Positions 4,843 to 6,287 of a stretch of DNA of 6,287 bases are shown here, piece after piece. The DNA is from Pseudomonadota bacterium (GTDB lineage Bacteria > Pseudomonadota > Gammaproteobacteria > Burkholderiales > Thiobacillaceae): NCBI GenBank assembly GCA_030836725.1, contig JAUPLV010000125.1, forward strand, positions 1 through 6,287, given 5' to 3'. The first letter of the stretch is position 1; every line of letters starts with the position of its first letter. Both the position numbers and the translations under genes were made by a program. The notes beneath the pieces are model-generated. The model ran no database searches. It was not told the origin of the DNA and saw only the letters and a program-made list of their open reading frames with translations.

Positions 4843-6287
4843 ATGCATCCCGCCGTTCATTCCCATACCGCACCGCCGCCGCCCGGCGAGGCCAGCCTGC
4901 GTTCCCTCGGAAAGCTGTTTCCCTACCTGTGGGAATTCCGCGGCCGCGTGCTGCTGGCGCTGGCGCTGCTGATCGGCGCCAAGCTGGCCTCGGTGGCGGT
5001 GCCGCTGGTGCTGAAGGAAATCATCGACGCCCTCGACCAGCCGCGTCCCGAGCTGGTGGTGCCGCTGGCCCTGATCCTGGGCTACGGCGTGCTGCGCTTC
5101 GCCAGCTCCACCTTCGCCGACCTGCGCGACGTGATCTTCGCCAAGGTCACCCAGCGTGCGATGCGCCGCATCAGCATGGCGGTGTTCAAACATCTGCACG
5201 CGCTGTCGCTGCGCTTTCACCTGGAGCGGCAGACCGGCGGCATCACTCGCGACATCGAGCGCGGCTCCAAGGCGCTGTCGAGTCTGGTCGGCTACCTGCT
5301 GTTCCGCATCACCCCGACGGTGCTGGAAATCCTGATGGTCGCCGGTATTCTGTTCGTCAAGCTCGACTGGGTGTTCGGCATGCTGACCCTGGTCACGCTG
5401 GCCGCCTACATCGGCTTCACCGTCACCATCACCGAATGGCGCACCCAGTTCGTGCGCCGCGCCAACACGCTCGATTCCGAAGCCTACGGCCGCGCCATCG
5501 ACAGCCTGCTGAACTACGAGACGGTCAAATACTTCGGCAACGAAAAATACGAGGCCGAGCGTTACGACAAGAGCCTGATCGAGTGGGAAGACATGGCGCT
5601 GAAATCGCAGCGCTCGCTCGGTTATCTCAACGCCGCCCAGGCCGGGGTCATCGCCATCGGCGTCACCTTGATGGTGCTGCGCGCCGCCGCCGGCGTGGTC
5701 GAGGGCACGCTGACGCTGGGCGACCTGGTGATGGTCAACGCCTTCCTGCTGCAGATGTTCCAGCCGCTGAGTTTTCTCGGCGTGATGTACCGCCAGATCA
5801 AGGAGTCGATCACCGACGTCGAACGCATGTTCGCGCTGATGAACCGGCCGCGCGAAGTCGAGGACAAACCCGATGCGCGCGAACTCGACGTGGTCGCTGG
5901 CGAGGTGAAATTCGAGCACGTCAGCTTCGCCTACAATCCCGACCGCCCGATCCTGCACGACGTCAGCTTCACCATCCCGGCCGGCAACACGGTGGCCGCG
6001 GTGGGCTCCAGCGGCGCCGGTAAATCCACCCTGGCGCGGCTGCTGTTCCGTTTCTACGACGTCGGCGCCGGCAGCATCGCCATCGACGGCCAGGACATCC
6101 GCCACGTCACCCAGGACAGCCTGCGCGCCGCCATCGGCGTGGTGCCGCAGGACACCGTGCTGTTCAACGACAGCATCTACTACAACATCGCCTACGGCCG
6201 CCCCGGCGCCGGCCGCGACGAGGTGGTCGAAGCCGCCCGCGCCGCGCACATCCTGGACTTCATCGAAAGCCTGCCGCAGGGCTGGGA
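4843..6287 (+). CDS. Atm1-type ABC exporter, permease-ATPase half-transporter (3' partial)
   Basis: The frame is open from the ATG at 4843 to the window edge (481 residues seen of an expected ~600). It is the first ATG after an in-frame TAA at 4804. There is no strong Shine-Dalgarno. The N-terminal membrane domain has six likely helices (~36-58, 71-90, 150-172, 176-196, 264-283, 290-312). The segments TEWRTQFVRRAN (197-208) and IDSLLNYETVKYFGNEKYE (219-237) are characteristic of the Atm1/ABCB7/HMT1 group, which exports glutathione-linked sulfur or metal compounds. The ATPase domain starts near 352: A-loop Tyr 364, Walker A GSSGAGKST (388-396), Q-loop Gln 436. The LSGG signature, Walker B and switch His lie beyond the window. 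Homodimerisation in the inner membrane is expected. It diverges from the YffB-like gene with 99 bases between starts; a TAAAAT at 4804-4809 is a possible weak -10. Confidence 0.94.
   Translation, partial: MHPAVHSHTAPPPPGEASLRSLGKLFPYLWEFRGRVLLALALLIGAKLASVAVPLVLKEIIDALDQPRPELVVPLALILGYGVLRFASSTFADLRDVIFAKVTQRAMRRISMAVFKHLHALSLRFHLERQTGGITRDIERGSKALSSLVGYLLFRITPTVLEILMVAGILFVKLDWVFGMLTLVTLAAYIGFTVTITEWRTQFVRRANTLDSEAYGRAIDSLLNYETVKYFGNEKYEAERYDKSLIEWEDMALKSQRSLGYLNAAQAGVIAIGVTLMVLRAAAGVVEGTLTLGDLVMVNAFLLQMFQPLSFLGVMYRQIKESITDVERMFALMNRPREVEDKPDARELDVVAGEVKFEHVSFAYNPDRPILHDVSFTIPAGNTVAAVGSSGAGKSTLARLLFRFYDVGAGSIAIDGQDIRHVTQDSLRAAIGVVPQDTVLFNDSIYYNIAYGRPGAGRDEVVEAARAAHILDFIESLPQGW

Noticed and set aside
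4746..6023. 425-codon plus-strand open frame rich in Arg/Ala/Pro
   Set aside because: It lies in another frame over the Atm1-type exporter, whose frame carries clear Walker A, Q-loop and membrane segments and remains open to the window end. The Arg/Pro-rich composition is a GC-driven shadow.
4831..6249. 472-codon minus-strand open frame
   Set aside because: It is antisense to the ABC exporter, with His/Gln/Asp/Val-rich low-complexity composition typical of the complement of GC-rich coding sequence.

Overview
The window looks like a chromosomal segment of a GC-rich proteobacterium, most likely a betaproteobacterium (Thiobacillus/Nitrosomonadales-like). This is inferred from protein similarity by eye, the arsC/yffB-type gene – dapE – prmB order, and GC-rich codon use. 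No rRNA, tRNA, CRISPR, phage or transposase gene is visible.

Layout from left to right: (1) 1-125, plus strand, the 3' end of a gene whose product ends in a cold-shock-like domain, probably the C-terminus of an HPF/RaiA-type ribosome-associated protein. (2) 202-1130, minus strand, a probable two-gene unit. Its first gene encodes an unrecognised 166-residue acidic protein built from two tandem copies of a ~78-residue module. Its second gene encodes a small DUF2934-type protein. The first gene has a strong Shine-Dalgarno, an extended -10 promoter and a perfect 9-bp palindrome over the -35 region. (3) 1287-1901, minus strand, a predicted outer-membrane lipoprotein of unassigned family, with a near-consensus sigma-70 promoter about 110 bases upstream. 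(4) 2218-4743, minus strand, a housekeeping cluster: a Spx/ArsC-like thiol reductase (YffB type), dapE (lysine/diaminopimelate biosynthesis) and prmB (ribosomal protein L3 glutamine methyltransferase). A 118-bp palindromic element with near-perfect 29-bp inverted arms lies between dapE and prmB. (5) 4843 to the window end, plus strand and divergent from the cluster, an Atm1-type ABC exporter that runs off the edge before its signature motif.

DapE makes L,L-diaminopimelate for peptidoglycan and lysine, and PrmB modifies the 50S subunit. Atm1-type exporters move glutathione-linked compounds, and the YffB-like protein has a thioredoxin-like fold, so the two divergent genes may share a thiol theme; this is only inference. 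The conserved cluster is ordinary. The least explained material is the duplicated-module gene with its palindromic control region, and the palindromic element inside the dapE-prmB unit. I see no convincing previously undescribed multi-gene system.
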